A DNA stretch of 64,000 nt from Caprella mutica (GCA_947561585.1 CANNZV010000515.1:124001-188000), one strand, 5' to 3'. Numbered from the stretch's first letter, positions 35,769 to 47,860 are shown. The notes: generated by a model from the letters alone, not told the origin. Made by a program: numbers and translations.

Positions 35769-36945
35769 CAGGGTGGCGCAAATAAAGGGAAACCCATTTT
35801 CAAAGTAGTTTATTTTACAAACTATCAAAGTTAGAAATTTTCTAAAAAACATATTTTTATTCGTTTAATTTTTTGCATCTAGCTTGATAATCTGTTAAAA
35901 ATTACGACAAAAATTAAACATTCTACAGCGAATTAAAAAAGGTACCTAAAAATGGCTTGCGCGAGTACGAAATATATGAAAAAAATCATAAGAGGTATAC
36001 TTCATTTTATATGGATATAAGAACATTGAAATCTACTATTTTTTGTAACAAATAAGAGAAAATAAAACAATTAATTACCATTTAAAAGTTGTTTTTTGAA
36101 GCTGAAATTGATATCTTTATCGCCATTAATTTTTGCATCTTATTCGATACCCTCAAAATGCAGCTTTCAAAAGAACAGTGTTTTTGTTGTGACAATTTTT
36201 TTAAACACTGTAAGTTTCACGCAGGTTCAACCTCATTTTGAACATTGCTTTCCGGAAAGATTTCCACCAACTGTAAAACCACATTGGAAAATGTTAATAA
36301 GTTCAAAACTGAAGAAACCACTTTAAATTTGAACAAAAATTGAACATGTCACAGGAGAAAAGAATGAACACATGAAAACATTAATCTTTTTCATTAACAG
36401 CATATTGATACTACAAAAATATAAATCAAATGTTAGGAATTAGATATCATTTAAGACACATTTCACTAAATTATTAAACACGATTTGAGATATTATCCTT
36501 TTAAGATGCATGTAAGGCTCGAACTCTTAGAATTGATTTACCGCACCGTCTAAATTTTGCAAAATGGTTTCTGCAAAGAAAAGCACATTTTGTAGAAGAT
36601 ATCGTGATTGGTGATGAAGATGCATCTCCATGAATGAAAGAGTCAATAACCAAAACGTTAATTGAATGAAAAATTCTGGGATTAAATTTTTACAACTACC
36701 ATATGGAAATAAATTATTCCTATTATTAATTTTTTTGCGTATTTCGTGCTCGCGCAAGCCATTTTTAGGTACCTTTTTTAACTCGCTACAGGATGTTCAA
36801 TTTTTATTGTAACTCTTAACAAATTGTCTAAATAAATGCAAAAAGAGTAAACGAATAAAACTGGGTTTTTAGAAAATTTCTAGCTTTGATAGTTTGTGAA
36901 ATAAACTAATTTGAAAATGGGTTTCCTTTTTTTTGCGCCACCCTG
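35769..36945 (+). mobile_element. mariner-like element, about 200-bp TIRs, TA target
   Basis: TA at 35767-35768 and 36946-36947 flank CAGGGTGGCGCAAA and its inverse TTTTGCGCCACCCTG. Inverted repeats extend about 200 bp (to about 35975 and from about 36735), including GGTACCTAAAAATGGCTTGC and CAAGCCATTTTTAGGTACC. The TA target and CAGGGT ends are typical of Tc1/mariner MITEs and their parents. A broken transposase lies between the arms. The whole element is nested in the TCGGACA-word element, 409 bp from the hAT element. Confidence 0.85.
36096..36760 (+). pseudogene. Broken mariner-like transposase
   Basis: Plus-strand fragments in shifting frames follow a well-known family order. An N-terminal helix-turn-helix start reads KMQLSKEQC, then VSFTQVQPHFEHCFPERFPP and ENVNKFKTE. 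A middle part near 36490-36640 reads YPFKMHVRLELLEL, then NFAKWFLQRKAHFVEDIV and IGDEDAS; GDE is the position of a catalytic aspartate. The expected QNCRIW-like motif survives as NNQNVN. Frameshifts and stops are frequent, and the C-terminal catalytic region is not seen before the right inverted repeat. It cannot encode an active enzyme. The minus-strand frame at 36527-36757 is a shadow. Confidence 0.65.
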
Positions 36946-37384
36946 TATATTAGGTGGATACAGAGAGGAGGTTCGTACACCGTCCGAACCAACCTAAAGA
37001 GAAGTGTCCGATTCATCCCAAATGACACTTCAAAATTAGAAACATCACCATATTTCTAATTTCATTTGTATTATTCATTCATTCATTTCATTTGTAAACA
37101 CACCAAACATAGCATAAAATATTGATATAATTTATACTTTTGAGATTGAGAACCAGTTTCTTATTCATATCGTCCACACACGATCTAATTCAATATGAAA
37201 AATTACATCAATATTAAAGAAAACAGTAAATTATACTTCGGGGGCGAAATACTGCATCTCCGCACTGGATCTTTCAAAAAGCTGACGGGTAACACCTCGC
37301 GCACATTCAGTTGCAACAATAATAAACAGGTTTAAACGAGTTGTCCGAACCATCCCTATGTCCGAATGCCCCCGGTTTTTCCTC

Positions 37385-38869
37385 TAGATATATACAGTAA
37401 AACATTAGACATTAAATAATAGGACTTTAAAGAATCTAGATTCTAAACTATAATATGATAGGAGCACAGCACATATAAAAGGGAAGTAGATTACATTAAT
37501 TCAACAGTGTATCACAATCTTGACTTAGGGAATTTTGGGTCTACACGATACATGAATTTTTTGCCCTCTTTTATTAGTGAAGCACACTAAAAAATATGTA
37601 GGTATTTGAAATGTATGAAACATCTTAGATTGCGATATTTTCAACTAATCAGGACTTAATAAACCGATAGTGAGATTTATTTTATGATTTACTCCATAAA
37701 TAACGTTTTTATATTTTTTTCTTGGAAAACAAAATAATTTTCAGCTACTGTTTAGGGATTACTAGCTTACAGTACATAAAATAACACATTTTAATTTATG
37801 TATGGCATTGTTCCCCTCTTCATTTACAATAAATGAGTAACTAGCTGTAAGTAATTACCTGAATAAATAATTGAAATGGCACCGGATTTGGTTAACTTAT
37901 TGTTTATGCTCAAGTTTCTCCTCTTCCCTAAATTTCAAAAGCTTCTGGGTCATATTTAAGGTAATTTGGAAATAATGGAGAAGAACCTATTTAATATTCT
38001 GCGTAGTCTGGGTTAGATCCGAATGTAAATGTTATGTCAAAACAAATAAAAACAAGAATACGATTATATTTCGAGGATTATATAAACATTATATATTTTT
38101 TACAACTAACCTTGATGGTAAATACCATTTTATCGCAAAATATGAGCATCGAAATAATTCTTTTAAAATACAGACTATCAAATAATATTATTTCTCTCCC
38201 GTATCCATTTCATATTCATAGCTCTCTACACATATAATAATTCGCCTAAAGCTCTTCAACTGGTACAGTATTAAAACTTTTCAAAGCTTTGGATAAAATT
38301 CATTTGTAACATAAAAGGAATCTCTACTAAGGAAATTTATTGAATGAGTTAGGGAAAAGATTAAATGTTAGAGTTATTTTAAAATTTTGAATAACACAGA
38401 TAATCTGAATTCTTCAATTGGTGTAAGTGAAATGTAGTAGCCATTAGTCTATGAAAAATGCGCTGAAGTGAAGATCAAAGGGAGAGTTCTTTACAAAGCT
38501 AGTGTGTATCACACAGGTCCTACGTTTAACAATCACCATCATAATAAATTGGATAAATTGTACAGAGTTTCGTTTTCTTTTTTTCTTATAATAAAATTTT
38601 GAAAAGGAAATGAAGCTTTACATATGAGCATAGTTTCAAAAAAGTCCTATCAATAATATATACAGACCTTTCATGGTACACGGAAAACTACGAGGCGGAA
38701 ATTATTTTTTGGTTATGATTTCTTAAATTTATTATGAACCATACCAATACCGATAATACATAATTAAAATATTGTCAATAAATTAAAAATCGAATTAGTA
38801 ATAAGCAAGAAAAAAACTTCTCTTAATGGTTTACCTGCGACACTATTATACATACATATTAGCAGTATA
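37385..38869. other. Non-coding; one solo element end
   Basis: A solo terminus, GGTACACGGAAAACTACGAG, lies at 38676-38695 followed by GCGGAAA, a copy of the end of the 14517-15793 element. The remainder is A+T-rich with no supported gene. Confidence 0.6.
38676..38702 (+). repeat. Solo end of GGAAAACTGCC-word family
   Basis: The first 15 bases are identical to the left end at 14517, and two word units are partly preserved (GGAAAACTACGAGGCGGAAA in shorter form). No inverted partner is found within several kilobases, so it is a truncated copy. Confidence 0.65.
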
Positions 38870-39072
38870 CAGGGTGACCCGCAATAAATTGTACCCAAGT
38901 TTGAATAATTAGTATAAATATCGTACATGAACAATTTCAAGCAATGACGGTGGTAGAATGGATACATGAAAAAAATCTAATTTTTGAATTTACTTCAACT
39001 CATTTTTCAACTACTTATAAATACGATATTTATATCAAAACTAAGTTTGGTACACTTTTTATGTACACCCTG
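38870..39072. mobile_element. 203-bp TA MITE, mariner-like
   Basis: TA at 38868-38869 and 39073-39074 flank CAGGGTGACCCGCAATAAA on the left and CAGGGTGTACATAAAAAGTG read inward from the right. Further in, GTACCCAAGTTT pairs with AAACTTGGTAC-like sequence, and ATAAATATCGTA pairs with TACGATATTTAT. Overlapping plus-strand open frames (38944-39196) are incidental. Confidence 0.8.
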
Positions 39073-39949
39073 TATTTCTTATATAACATCAAATATGTTA
39101 CAGCCATTTCCAGCTCCCCAGTCAGGTCATCAAACAGTAGAAAGTGTAAAGAACAATAAGCTAGCGGATACAAAATATACATTACGGTTAAGATAACTTA
39201 CTAAAAACGTTTCCATAGTAAAGGATCTATCTACCACTTATAGATCCTTTACTCACACCTAATTACGCTGTCTCAAGCCTCACTTCTCCAACACAAAAGA
39301 AATAAGACGATAGACTCTTCACTAACAAATGTTAGATAATTATTATATAGTATTTGTATTCTGATGAAATGCCAGGAACAAAGAAAGGCCTAGAAATTAT
39401 CATCAATATTTCCGATAACCTTCTAGATTCGAAAGTCTATATAGCTATCATATTTATCATAGATAAAATAAATGAAACTAGTGTTCCTTATATTCCAAAT
39501 GTTCAATCACGAGGTAATTATTTTATGAAACTGCCACGAATAAAATGAGACAATTCTAAACCGTAATTTATGCATAGAATCAAGATTTTTGTTAAATTAA
39601 ATACTTAATTCGCTATCATATTTTTTAGTATAATTCCCCGTATATACATAGTAAGCATAAATCGGATTATGATATTTAATTATATGTATAATAATAGTAT
39701 TATTTAATTCATATTTACGTAATTATTTATGTAACATAATTTTATTTTGTTTTTCATAAATGTGAAGCAATATATAATTATTAACAATGTTAAGTATTGT
39801 TAACAAGAATTTTGTTATGCATCAAATTTAGTCAAAGTAATAGATCATAACTATGTTCGCTTTAATCACCTTCGCAGAATGCAGAAAGGTCATATTATAC
39901 CCGGCATTTTTTTCTTTTTTATTTATCATCTTGTTATTCGCTTAGCTGA
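39073..39949. other. Non-coding stretch
   Basis: No gene is seen. A short inverted pair, AGGATCTATCTACC and TTATAGATCCT, occurs at about 39222-39248. Confidence 0.5.
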
Positions 39950-40448
39950 AAAAATATTTAACCAAATTGCCTGAAATTTGAATAAACGATTGGTCCATGT
40001 CCAGTGACCTGCAGGTAGAATTTTGGAAGCGACCCGGTCAAAGGTCAAGGTCATGGTCATTTATAACTCAACAAGTATGGAACCATATTGCATGAAACTT
40101 GGTGGGACGATTGACAATATACAGGAACTATGTTATTAGATTTTGGGAGCGATTAGGTCAAAGGTCAAAGATTAAAGTCAATGCCATTTGTAATTCAATA
40201 ACTCAAAAAGTATTGAATCAAATTGTCTGAAATTTGATTGTACAATTAGTTAATGTCCAGGGACCATCTGGTAGAATTTTTGGAGCTATTCGGTCAAAGG
40301 TCAAGGTCATTTATAACTCAATAACCACAATGCATGAAACTTGGTGGGACGATTAGTTATTATCCAGTTAGTAGTTTGTTAAATTTTATGATAGAACGGG
40401 TCAAAGCGGTGGCGAAGGTATGCGCTCTACCGAGTGCACATAATCTAG
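39950..40448 (+). repeat. GGTCAAAGGTCA tandem array, 107-136 bp spacing
   Basis: Four diverged units each contain, in order, TGCATGAAACTTGGTGGGACGA, GTCCAG-GACC, TAGAATTTTGGAAGCGA and GGTCAAAGGTCAAGGTCA, then TTTATAACTCAATAAC, with some parts missing in each. The GGTCAAA core occurs at 40036, 40156, 40292 and 40399. The array ends with GCGGTGGCGAAGGTATGCGC and TCTACCGAGTGCAC. This pattern, including the closing phrase, is one I know as widespread in marine and other invertebrate genomes, though I cannot name its family with certainty. Confidence 0.8.
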
Positions 40449-43400
40449 TTTGATGATATTTTTTGTCCAAATTTCCTAATTTCAGTTCATATTTAATAAA
40501 ATTATCAATTAATATATGAATAAATTATCATAAACAATAATTCCCAAAGAGCTTAACCCGTGGATACATGATGGGGTCAAATTGACGTAATCATGCAGAT
40601 TTGTTTGAAATAACATCTTGCATATCCGGCCCTGGGTTGATTTATAGTTTCGCAATTTAACCTTAATAATGAAAATGAATCAGCAATGCATGTAACTCCA
40701 ATTGATACTGCAAACCATGAATCTCCCTCAAAAAAATGATATAATGACTTTGAAAGACAGCTGTAAAAAAAACATGTCAAGATGTCCAAAATTTGGAAAA
40801 TATTTCATCATAACTGATGCTGCATAAAACTGAAATTATATTTAAATAGTGTTTCAGTATTCTGTGAATCGCTCGGTCAAAGACCTAGAGTCGTCTACAT
40901 ATCATGCAATTACACTAATTGGCAACTCTGGTAACATTTCATCCAATCAGCAACAACTTGTCTCTAAAACTGCCTCGGATCCAGAATAGAATATATGCCG
41001 ACTCGCTCTATATCACATGTACAACAAGCAAAGCAATGACCAAATTGGCCATGTATTTGTAATTTCGTGAAGTCGTCCACTCTAGCATAGAGATGGTATG
41101 CTATAACGGCATACCTTGTGTGTACCTGAGCACAAATACATTTGATCATTGGTCATACAGTGAAAAGATATAGTTGTGTGCATTAACTCATATTGTATTT
41201 GAACCGAACAATAACGTTACTGATGATTATGTGCAACAAACAAGAAAATTGATGATTAATAATTTTAAATATATGCCGCCCTGACTTTCGAATATTGTTG
41301 ATATTCGTTTTTTTTTATTGAATAATACGCATATATAAATGAAACAGAGGCTATATCTAATATTTTAAAAATCGTATTTATGAACTGTATTCATTGTTTC
41401 TCTATTAAATGAACTTTTAAATATATGTTGAGGGATAGATAATAAATTAACAATAACGACTGAAATAAACCTATAAATATTGCTCCATTTTCAATTATTA
41501 CAAATGATAAAGAATTCTTCAGTCAATACAATCTTAAATACGACACACATAAACATCGAACCTATAGAGGGGATATTTTATGTAAGCATTTCCTAGGAGG
41601 GAAGTGGAGCTCGATTTACTGGGAACAGCTGCCGCACATTAGAATATCTTGGGGCCACGAAGAACTTTATGGTATTAAAGTTCTCAAAAAAAATTCACCG
41701 TAAAAAAAAACGGCGAAATTTCCGGACACAGTTTGCTGGTGGTGATGTACTGTTTTTTATCTTCCTATTGAGTAGTACATCTAAGACAATTTATCATATA
41801 AAGTATAACATTATTTACTTGTTTTTGCAAACTGAATATCATATGCAAATAATATGATTGACAGTAATTTCTTTTTAAGATCCATTAAGAATAAGGTTTT
41901 GAAACCAATTCTCAAAAGTTAATTATGTAAAAATAAATCGCATAGGGTTTTAGACTTTAAATTTTTCATTCTAAATTGAATATTACAAGAAATTTAACCT
42001 GAAGTCTTATGTAATTTTACTTAATTATGTCCACGTTTCATTTTATTATATTAATTGCATTTATTAGAGCCATGTTATTTATTATAATTAAACGAAATTG
42101 CTTGTATTTTGTAAATAATTAATATGAGACATCAAAATTTGATACCATTCTAAATGTTATAATATACCTAAAATTAAATGTTGGCGCTCACTAATTAACT
42201 TTTATTGGATTACTCCCATTAAATTAGACAGAAGAACAGTTTCTGAATTCTACCGAGTTGCAGTAATTGAGTTCCGCCGTGTAACATTTAGTGAATTCAC
42301 CTAGTGACTGTGTTTGTTCTATTTCCTTTAGTGTGAGTATATTATAGCAATTACAGAGTGTGATATATTCTCTGCTATCACTGAAGATGTCAGTCAGAAT
42401 TGGAACTGTTAGTGTTAGGACAGTATCAGCAGAGCAGAGGATTCACCTCTGGGATTTCAGCTAACGCTATTAGGGGCTTTGATAGATAATCCTCTACAAA
42501 GATATTCCCATACACTACACATTTCATACACAGCATGAACATATGGAGATAATAAATTCAGGTTTGTTACGACTTTTTGATCCTTGAATTGACATCCAAA
42601 AGGTCAATATTGATTTCAAGATTGCCATTCAAAGGTGAATAACAAGTTAAGGAAACAATATTCTATGTATTCGCTATAGCCACCCTTAACCCTAATGAGT
42701 TTGACTATCAGAATGAACGTAAAGGTTTGAGTATGTTTTAAAAAACACATGCCTTATTTATAAACCTATATTTGGTACTGTATTTTTTACAAGTTGATAG
42801 TATTTATACTAAACTAATGTGAACCAAATTTCAAGTTAACATATTGAACACATTAGGAGGAATAAATGCATTGGTATGTAAGCCATTGGCAACTGAGAGA
42901 GCAGAGATGTGACCCGATAAAAGCTCGCTTTTGTGTCTGTACTCCTAGAAAACTTGGACAAATTCGTGCTTATTGACTAACTAAGCTGTATTTCTACGTG
43001 TGCCACACGTCACCACAGTACAATTAAATCCATAATTTACGTGATTTACGCCGATACGTAAACCTTTTTTAACTTTTAAATACAAAAGTATATTTGGTAT
43101 TTATATAGGAAGAAAGTCAAGAAAGGCCAGTAAATTTAAAGGAATGACAAGAAAGAAATAAAGTAATTTAAACAAGATGTGCCTAGAAAACACAAGTCAA
43201 AATCATTAAGGCTAATACGAAATACAGCTTCAGTCTAGCTGTACGGAAAGCAACGAACCAATACTTTGCTAGTCGTATTGATAAAAATTGTGTAAAAGGG
43301 AAGTAGATTAACTGTATGTAGATTATCATGGTAATTGATGCTCTTTTTCTATTTTTCGTTTCAATCATCTTTTTCGCTTCAAATAACTAACAAACAAACG

Positions 43401-44076
43401 AAGTATTCAATATTGAGACTCATTAAATGCGCTCACATGGAAATAGTTTCTTTATAGATTTTTTGAGATAAAATTTGACAAGAAAGAAGGTGTAAGGAAG
43501 ATTTATTTTTCTGAATGCCTTATAAAATAATTGAATATTTAAAATTAAATGATATCACTCTTCAAGTTAGTCCACTTTTCAGTTTTCCCTCACAATTTAT
43601 TCATGGACTGGATGACATGTGTCCGAAATCACTGAAGCTTGTAATAGTCTCAAATAGAAAACTTCCTTAACTTCAACTTAAATGCAAATGATGTTTAACA
43701 CTTTAGACTCACACATTTGTTGAAAACTTTTCAAATGGCATTACCATTTTTATAGAACAAACATGGTGAATACTATATATATTCTATCTTCTTATTTGGA
43801 TATCGACTAGTTCTTTTTACGTTTTTAACGGTAATTCCAGAGAAACGTGAATAAGTTATATTCGGAGCCATCATAATTGATATTACAAACATAACTAAAG
43901 AAATATTGTAATAAATAATATATAAATATCTTGGGTTCTAATTATGGATTTCAATTCATTATATTTTAATATATGATTTTTTCTGATGATAAATTAAAAT
44001 AAATTGGTACAATTCATTTTCAATATGAGATAGATCAAGTATTTTGAAAGAAAACAAAAATATCAACAATTATAAA
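40449..44076. other. Non-coding stretch
   Basis: GC-richer patches at 40880-41150, 41570-41650 and 42230-42480 carry only short frames on either strand. The 61-codon minus frame at 40964-41149 has no motif. No gene or bounded element is supported. Confidence 0.5.
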
Positions 44077-44301
44077 CACTACAACTACCAAGCTCTCAAT
44101 TTGAAAGCGTTTCATATTTCAAAAATTTCTATCTCATAAACTATTATTGTTGAATATTTGGAATTTATTGACACATAATTATGGTGTGAAATTTCATTTT
44201 CCGATTATAGAAATATATCGAGTATAATATCAAAATATATAAAACACTAAATTTGAAAGCTTGGCAGTTCCAGTAGTTCCAAATGTGAGGTAGTTGTAGT
44301 G
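44077..44301. mobile_element. Possible 225-bp inverted-repeat element
   Basis: CACTACAACTACC at 44077-44089 is perfectly inverted at 44289-44301 (GGTAGTTGTAGTG). CCAAGCTCTCAATTTGAAAG follows on the left, and a similar CTAAATTTGAAAGCTTGG lies inside the right end. There is no clear target duplication. It is probably a small degraded MITE. Confidence 0.4.
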
Positions 44302-45023
44302 CTAATTATCTGTTTAGGAAGCAGTCATCAAACCAGAATGAAATATCTCAGATGCAGTTTCCCACAATCCAATTAATTTCCAATTAACCAGGGATTTTTC
44401 ATCTCACCGAAGGAAACAAGATTTTCATGTTTCCAAATTAGATAGGCATCACTGGAATGATTGGTTGGAGTTTTTCGTTTTATTGAATGCACATGATTTC
44501 AAAATATTTCAAAATCACTGATATTTTAATCAAACATAAAACAATGTTTAAGAATATACTATATCAAAATTTATAATATCTGCAATTTCTGTTCAATTTC
44601 AGTAACTTCTGCTTAATTCTAGGTTTCTGTACAATGAAAATATATCTTGTTCCAATTTACAGATCTCTTCTTTTATTATTTTTAAACTAAAGACTGCAGC
44701 TAAATATTTCAGCCAGCTGTTCAGGATATTTACCGAGGCTTTCTTTCTGCTCGGGAAGCAGATGCTCCAAGTTTAATTATGTGATTAGGACGAAAATAGA
44801 GAATATCATTAAGCTTTTCATCTGCTCAGCTCTAAAAATGTTATGTGGAAAATAAACGTTGACCTAATTAGAGTTTGTGTTCTGCTGCGTTGATTTCACT
44901 TTTATTCGTGTAGCAAATAGAAAGTGGGATAGAATAGGATAAACTAAATTTTAAATAATATCTTTGCGTTATATAAATCTTCTACAATTAAATGTGAATT
45001 ATCTGCAATAACAATGAGATATT
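44302..45023. other. Non-coding; weak exon-like segment
   Basis: After atatttcag at about 44713 the sequence reads PAVQDIYRGFLSAREADAPS and then LIM before a stop. It is short and the acceptor tract is weak, so it is noted but not called. Confidence 0.4.
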
Positions 45024-45572
45024 CAGGGTTTGTAATAATGATGAGACCCAAAATAATCTTCAATAACTTTGGAAGTAAACCTTGGATTTTGAAAAACTAA
45101 ACAACTATAGAATCCTGAAAATATCGCATTTTACATAATAGAACATAATCGATGATATGGTTATGGGAAAAAAGTTCAGTGCAGAAACTTCTGCGTCAGA
45201 AGTTTCCAGGAAGATTGATCTCAAGATCTGGCGACGTTGAATTGCCAGAAAGATCTCCAGATCTTTCCGCACTAGATTATTTCTTATGAGGATATCTCAA
45301 AAGAATAGTACAATAACAAGCCAACAGATTTACCTAAATTGAATACACATATTGTAACAGAAATGAGATCGAATGGACAGGAAATGATGATCAGAGCTAT
45401 GAACAACCTCCGGTATCGTGCCGAAATACTTACAAGAAATCATTTTCAAGAAGTAGTTGAGTAAAAATTCAATGTTCTTAGGATTCTATAGTCGTTTAAT
45501 TTTTGAAAATCCATGCATTATTTGAAAAGTTATTAAAGATTATTTTGGGTCCCACCATTATTACAAACCCTG
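45024..45572 (+). mobile_element. mariner-like deletion derivative, about 100-bp TIRs
   Basis: CAGGGTTTGTAATAATGATG begins at 45024, and its inverse ends at 45572, followed by TA. Inverted repeats run about 100 bp per side, including CCCAAAATAATCTT and ACTATAGAATCCT. The left flank reads TT where TA is expected, probably by mutation. The interior keeps only the C-terminal third of a transposase, so it is an internally deleted element. Confidence 0.8.
45188..45465 (+). pseudogene. C-terminal fragment of mariner-like transposase
   Basis: The reading LRQKFPGRLISRSGDVELPE, then RSPDLSALDYFL, a TGA stop where the family has Trp, then GYLKRIVQ matches the typical segment FPGRWIGRxGPxEWPxRSPDLTPLDFFLWGYLK. 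SPDL holds the last catalytic aspartate. After a frameshift it continues LPKLNTHIVTEMRSNGQ, then MNNLRYRAEILTRNHFQEVV and a natural-looking stop. The N-terminal two thirds are absent. Confidence 0.7.
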
Positions 45573-45839
45573 TATTACAAGATGCTTCAAAGTTACGACA
45601 ACCAATTTTGCGAATCTAATAAATAAATTGATATCTATATTTGATTTTATAAATTATATATCATGAAGAAGCTAGTGTCTTAATATTCCTATTCATTATT
45701 CGTATCTTGGTTATAAATCGAATTACAGTGATAAAGTCTCTCAAAGAATGTGAGTCTATTTCATTATTATTGCAAAGAAATTGATGATGAATTTTTCAAT
45801 TAATCGGAATTTATTTAAAAATCAAGGAATTCAGGACCA

Positions 45840-46460
45840 GGCCGTTAATGAAACTCATGAAAAAAAAATACGTGGGTGAAGTTGTGTCGAATCCCATGTC
45901 GATGTCAACAGGAAGTGGCTGCAGAAGCAGGTGTTAGCAAAACTACAATTTATCGAGTGCTGATCGAAAGAAGATCTGAGAAAAAAGTCATTTAAGATGC
46001 TCAAACGTCCTAAGCTAGCTGATAATCATGACAGAATGAGAAAGAACTCCTCATATCCTGAATGTTATATCTAAGGGCACGTACGCTCCGTAACTTGGTG
46101 TTCACATATGATTAGAAATTTGATAATCAGCAAGTTGTGAACCGAAAGAATGGTCGAGTTTGGAGTTCCCCAAGCTTAGCGAAGGATAACACTGTGGCAA
46201 GATGTCAAAATGCATAGCCTGTGATTGTTTCTTTGGGCTTCTGTGATGGCCATTAGAAAATCTATAGGCATTAGAAAATAGCTGAGGTTGGCATCTCTAA
46301 GGTTAAAGAATATAAGGTTAGTACTACTAAGGGCAATATCTCACGAGCGTTTTTGACTCTGAAGAAATTATTGTTGAACCCATTTCATATGTTTCCATAT
46401 TCCGTTCCAAAAATGGTCGTGTGACACTGTCCTAAGGATACAGTAAGAGTCAAAAAGAGC
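45840..46460 (+). pseudogene. N-terminal and middle fragment of Tc1/mariner transposase
   Basis: QQEVAAEAGVSKTTIYRVL (about 45909-45965) is a helix-turn-helix like the DNA-binding part of these enzymes. Further on, KFDNQQVVNRKNGRVWSSPS and LAKDNTVARCQNA (about 46105-46205) match the family segment after the first catalytic aspartate (FTVDQVVNRQNDRVWSS). Stops and frameshifts are frequent. The remaining sequence to about 46460 is too decayed to read. The missing C-terminal part may be the fragment at 47580-47860. Confidence 0.6.
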
Positions 46461-46799
46461 CGGTACGAAATTAAAATTGTCATAACTTCTACAAGACCCA
46501 CCTTATCTCCCTGTGTTTTTTTTTGACTGATGCAGATTTTTATCAGCTATAACCATATTTTTAATTTATTTATACTCTTAAGAGTTTATCAGAGAGTGGT
46601 CATAAGTAGAGGGTGGTGAAATTACTCTTGTGCGAGATATGTAATTTGTAAAGGAATTCGAAATAGGTTTGTTTACCCGGTATTTACTTTTTTATAGTAA
46701 AGAAACAATTACATATTATGAAAATCTAAAGAAAAACAATGTTACTAAAAAATATCCATTACATCCCCATTTTCTCAATACAAATTTGTACCTGTTTTC

Positions 46800-47110
46800 T
46801 ATCTACTTTTATTGATCTCTTTCGATCATATCAGATTTTAGCTTTCAAGAAATGCACACCACACATAATTCGTTCTTTTAATTGATTCAGATTAGCAGGT
46901 GGGGAGGAGTTTACATCATTTTACAAATAAGTGAAATAACCCCACAAGAAATAAACGCAAACAGTTAAATCTGGGTTCCTCGGAGCACATTCACTGACAT
47001 GATCCTTGGCAATTACACGGTATCCAAAAACTTTTCCCAGTCGATCTTTGACAATTGTGTTCCGTGTACTGAGGTATCATGCTGCCTGCATCCACCATAC
47101 TCAATTCAGA
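46800..47110 (-). pseudogene. Minus-strand mariner-like transposase fragment
   Basis: On the minus strand the reading TRNTIVKDRLGKVFGYRVIA, then CAPRNPDLTVCVYFLWGYF and SSPPANLNQLKERI, follows the family order (FPGRVISR, PPRSPDLTPCDFFLWGYLK, PPxNLxELKxRI) closely. NPDL keeps the last catalytic aspartate. Upstream residues degrade with stops. It lies in opposite orientation between two plus-strand fragments, suggesting a later insertion. Confidence 0.65.
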
Positions 47111-47164
47111 GTTTCTACATAAATAAATCATAATTTCGGAATTATTCGGTGTTTCTTAAAATCG

Positions 47165-47232
47165 GTGATATGTCCTTTCGCCGAAAACACTATCGCTGCA
47201 CGACTCTTTCGCAGAACGACACTTTTGTACCC
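47165..47232. repeat. Solo word array, TTTCGCCGAA type
   Basis: Words TATGTCCTTTCGCCGAAAA, CACTATCGCTGCACGAC, TCTTTCGCAGAACGAC and ACTTTTGTACCC follow each other and resemble the right end of the element at 25971-26482 (TGTCCTTCGGCGAAG). No inverted partner was seen nearby. The open frame at 47149-47415 crosses it by chance. Confidence 0.5.
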
Positions 47233-47579
47233 ACTTTTTCTCTACTCATACATTATAGTTCTAAAAATATTGTTCTTTTACCAATAATAGTAATTTATAT
47301 ATCAACTAAAACTATATATGACAAGGGGGAGGAGCAAACACGGGCGAGCACTAACGCTTTAGTGCTCCTCTTCCTCCAAGCTTCATGTCAATCAATCGGA
47401 GAAGTGTTTACGTAGAAGTCAATATCAGTAAAAATATATTCCTGGTACACACTATCGATAGAAACGTATGCAGTGGGTGGAGACAGTATCTCAAAAATCC
47501 TTATGCGCTGCTTACTATATTTTTAGAATTCGAGACTGAAGAAACATAACTTTATTCATATCTTTATTAAGATTAGTTT

Positions 47580-47860
47580 CACGGCTCACCATATGGAGTC
47601 TCCTACAGAAATCAGCACCATCATATGGCTACAAATTGACTCAGACTTTGATTCAAAAGAAAATCTCACACTCCATAGAGTCTTAGACAAAGATAGAATG
47701 GAGTCCTGACCTTAATCTGTTAGACATTTTGTCTGGGAAACTTTGTGGATGAATGTGGGATGGGAAGCAATCTCACATGAATGAACCCAAGCCATTTGCA
47801 GAACATCGTTGTACTTATTCAACGTGCGGCTATTATTTTTGAGTTGAATAATTTATAGCC
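47580..47860 (+). pseudogene. C-terminal fragment of Tc1/mariner transposase
   Basis: Fragments in shifting frames read RMEWSPDLNLLDIL and then (V)WETLWMNVGWEAISH, corresponding to the family's EWPPxSPDLNPLDYxVWxxL region with the last catalytic aspartate. It is heavily decayed. Its orientation and content complement the fragment at 45840-46460, so the two may be halves of one copy. Confidence 0.45.

Larger units (their letters stand above)
32840..37384. mobile_element. Composite 4.5-kb element with TCGGACA-word ends
   Basis: The left edge (TA, then GGGGAGAACTTGG) and the right edge read inward (TA, then GAGGAAAAACCGGGG) are similar. Both arms carry the word TTCGGACA or its inverse: near 32859, 33029, 33058 and 33082 on the left, and near 36982, 37006, 37341 and 37359 on the right. 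The left copies mix orientations. The body is filled by a GGGCCC word array, a hAT element and a mariner element, so the original element was much shorter. The edge style (TA, then GRGG, with TCGGACA close by) recalls the sharply bounded element at 56760-57555. The outer boundary is an inference. Confidence 0.5.

Noticed and set aside
44286..44303. TGAGGTAGTTGTAGTGCT carries a let-7-like seed (GAGGTAG)
   Set aside because: The complementary arm is about 200 bp away at 44077-44089, too far for a let-7 precursor, and the rest of the mature sequence does not match. A small inverted-repeat element explains it better.
47346..47367. GAGCACTAACGCTTTAGTGCTC stem-loop
   Set aside because: Perfect 9-bp arms, but small, isolated and of a size expected by chance in 64 kb. 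It does not match a histone or other known stem-loop.
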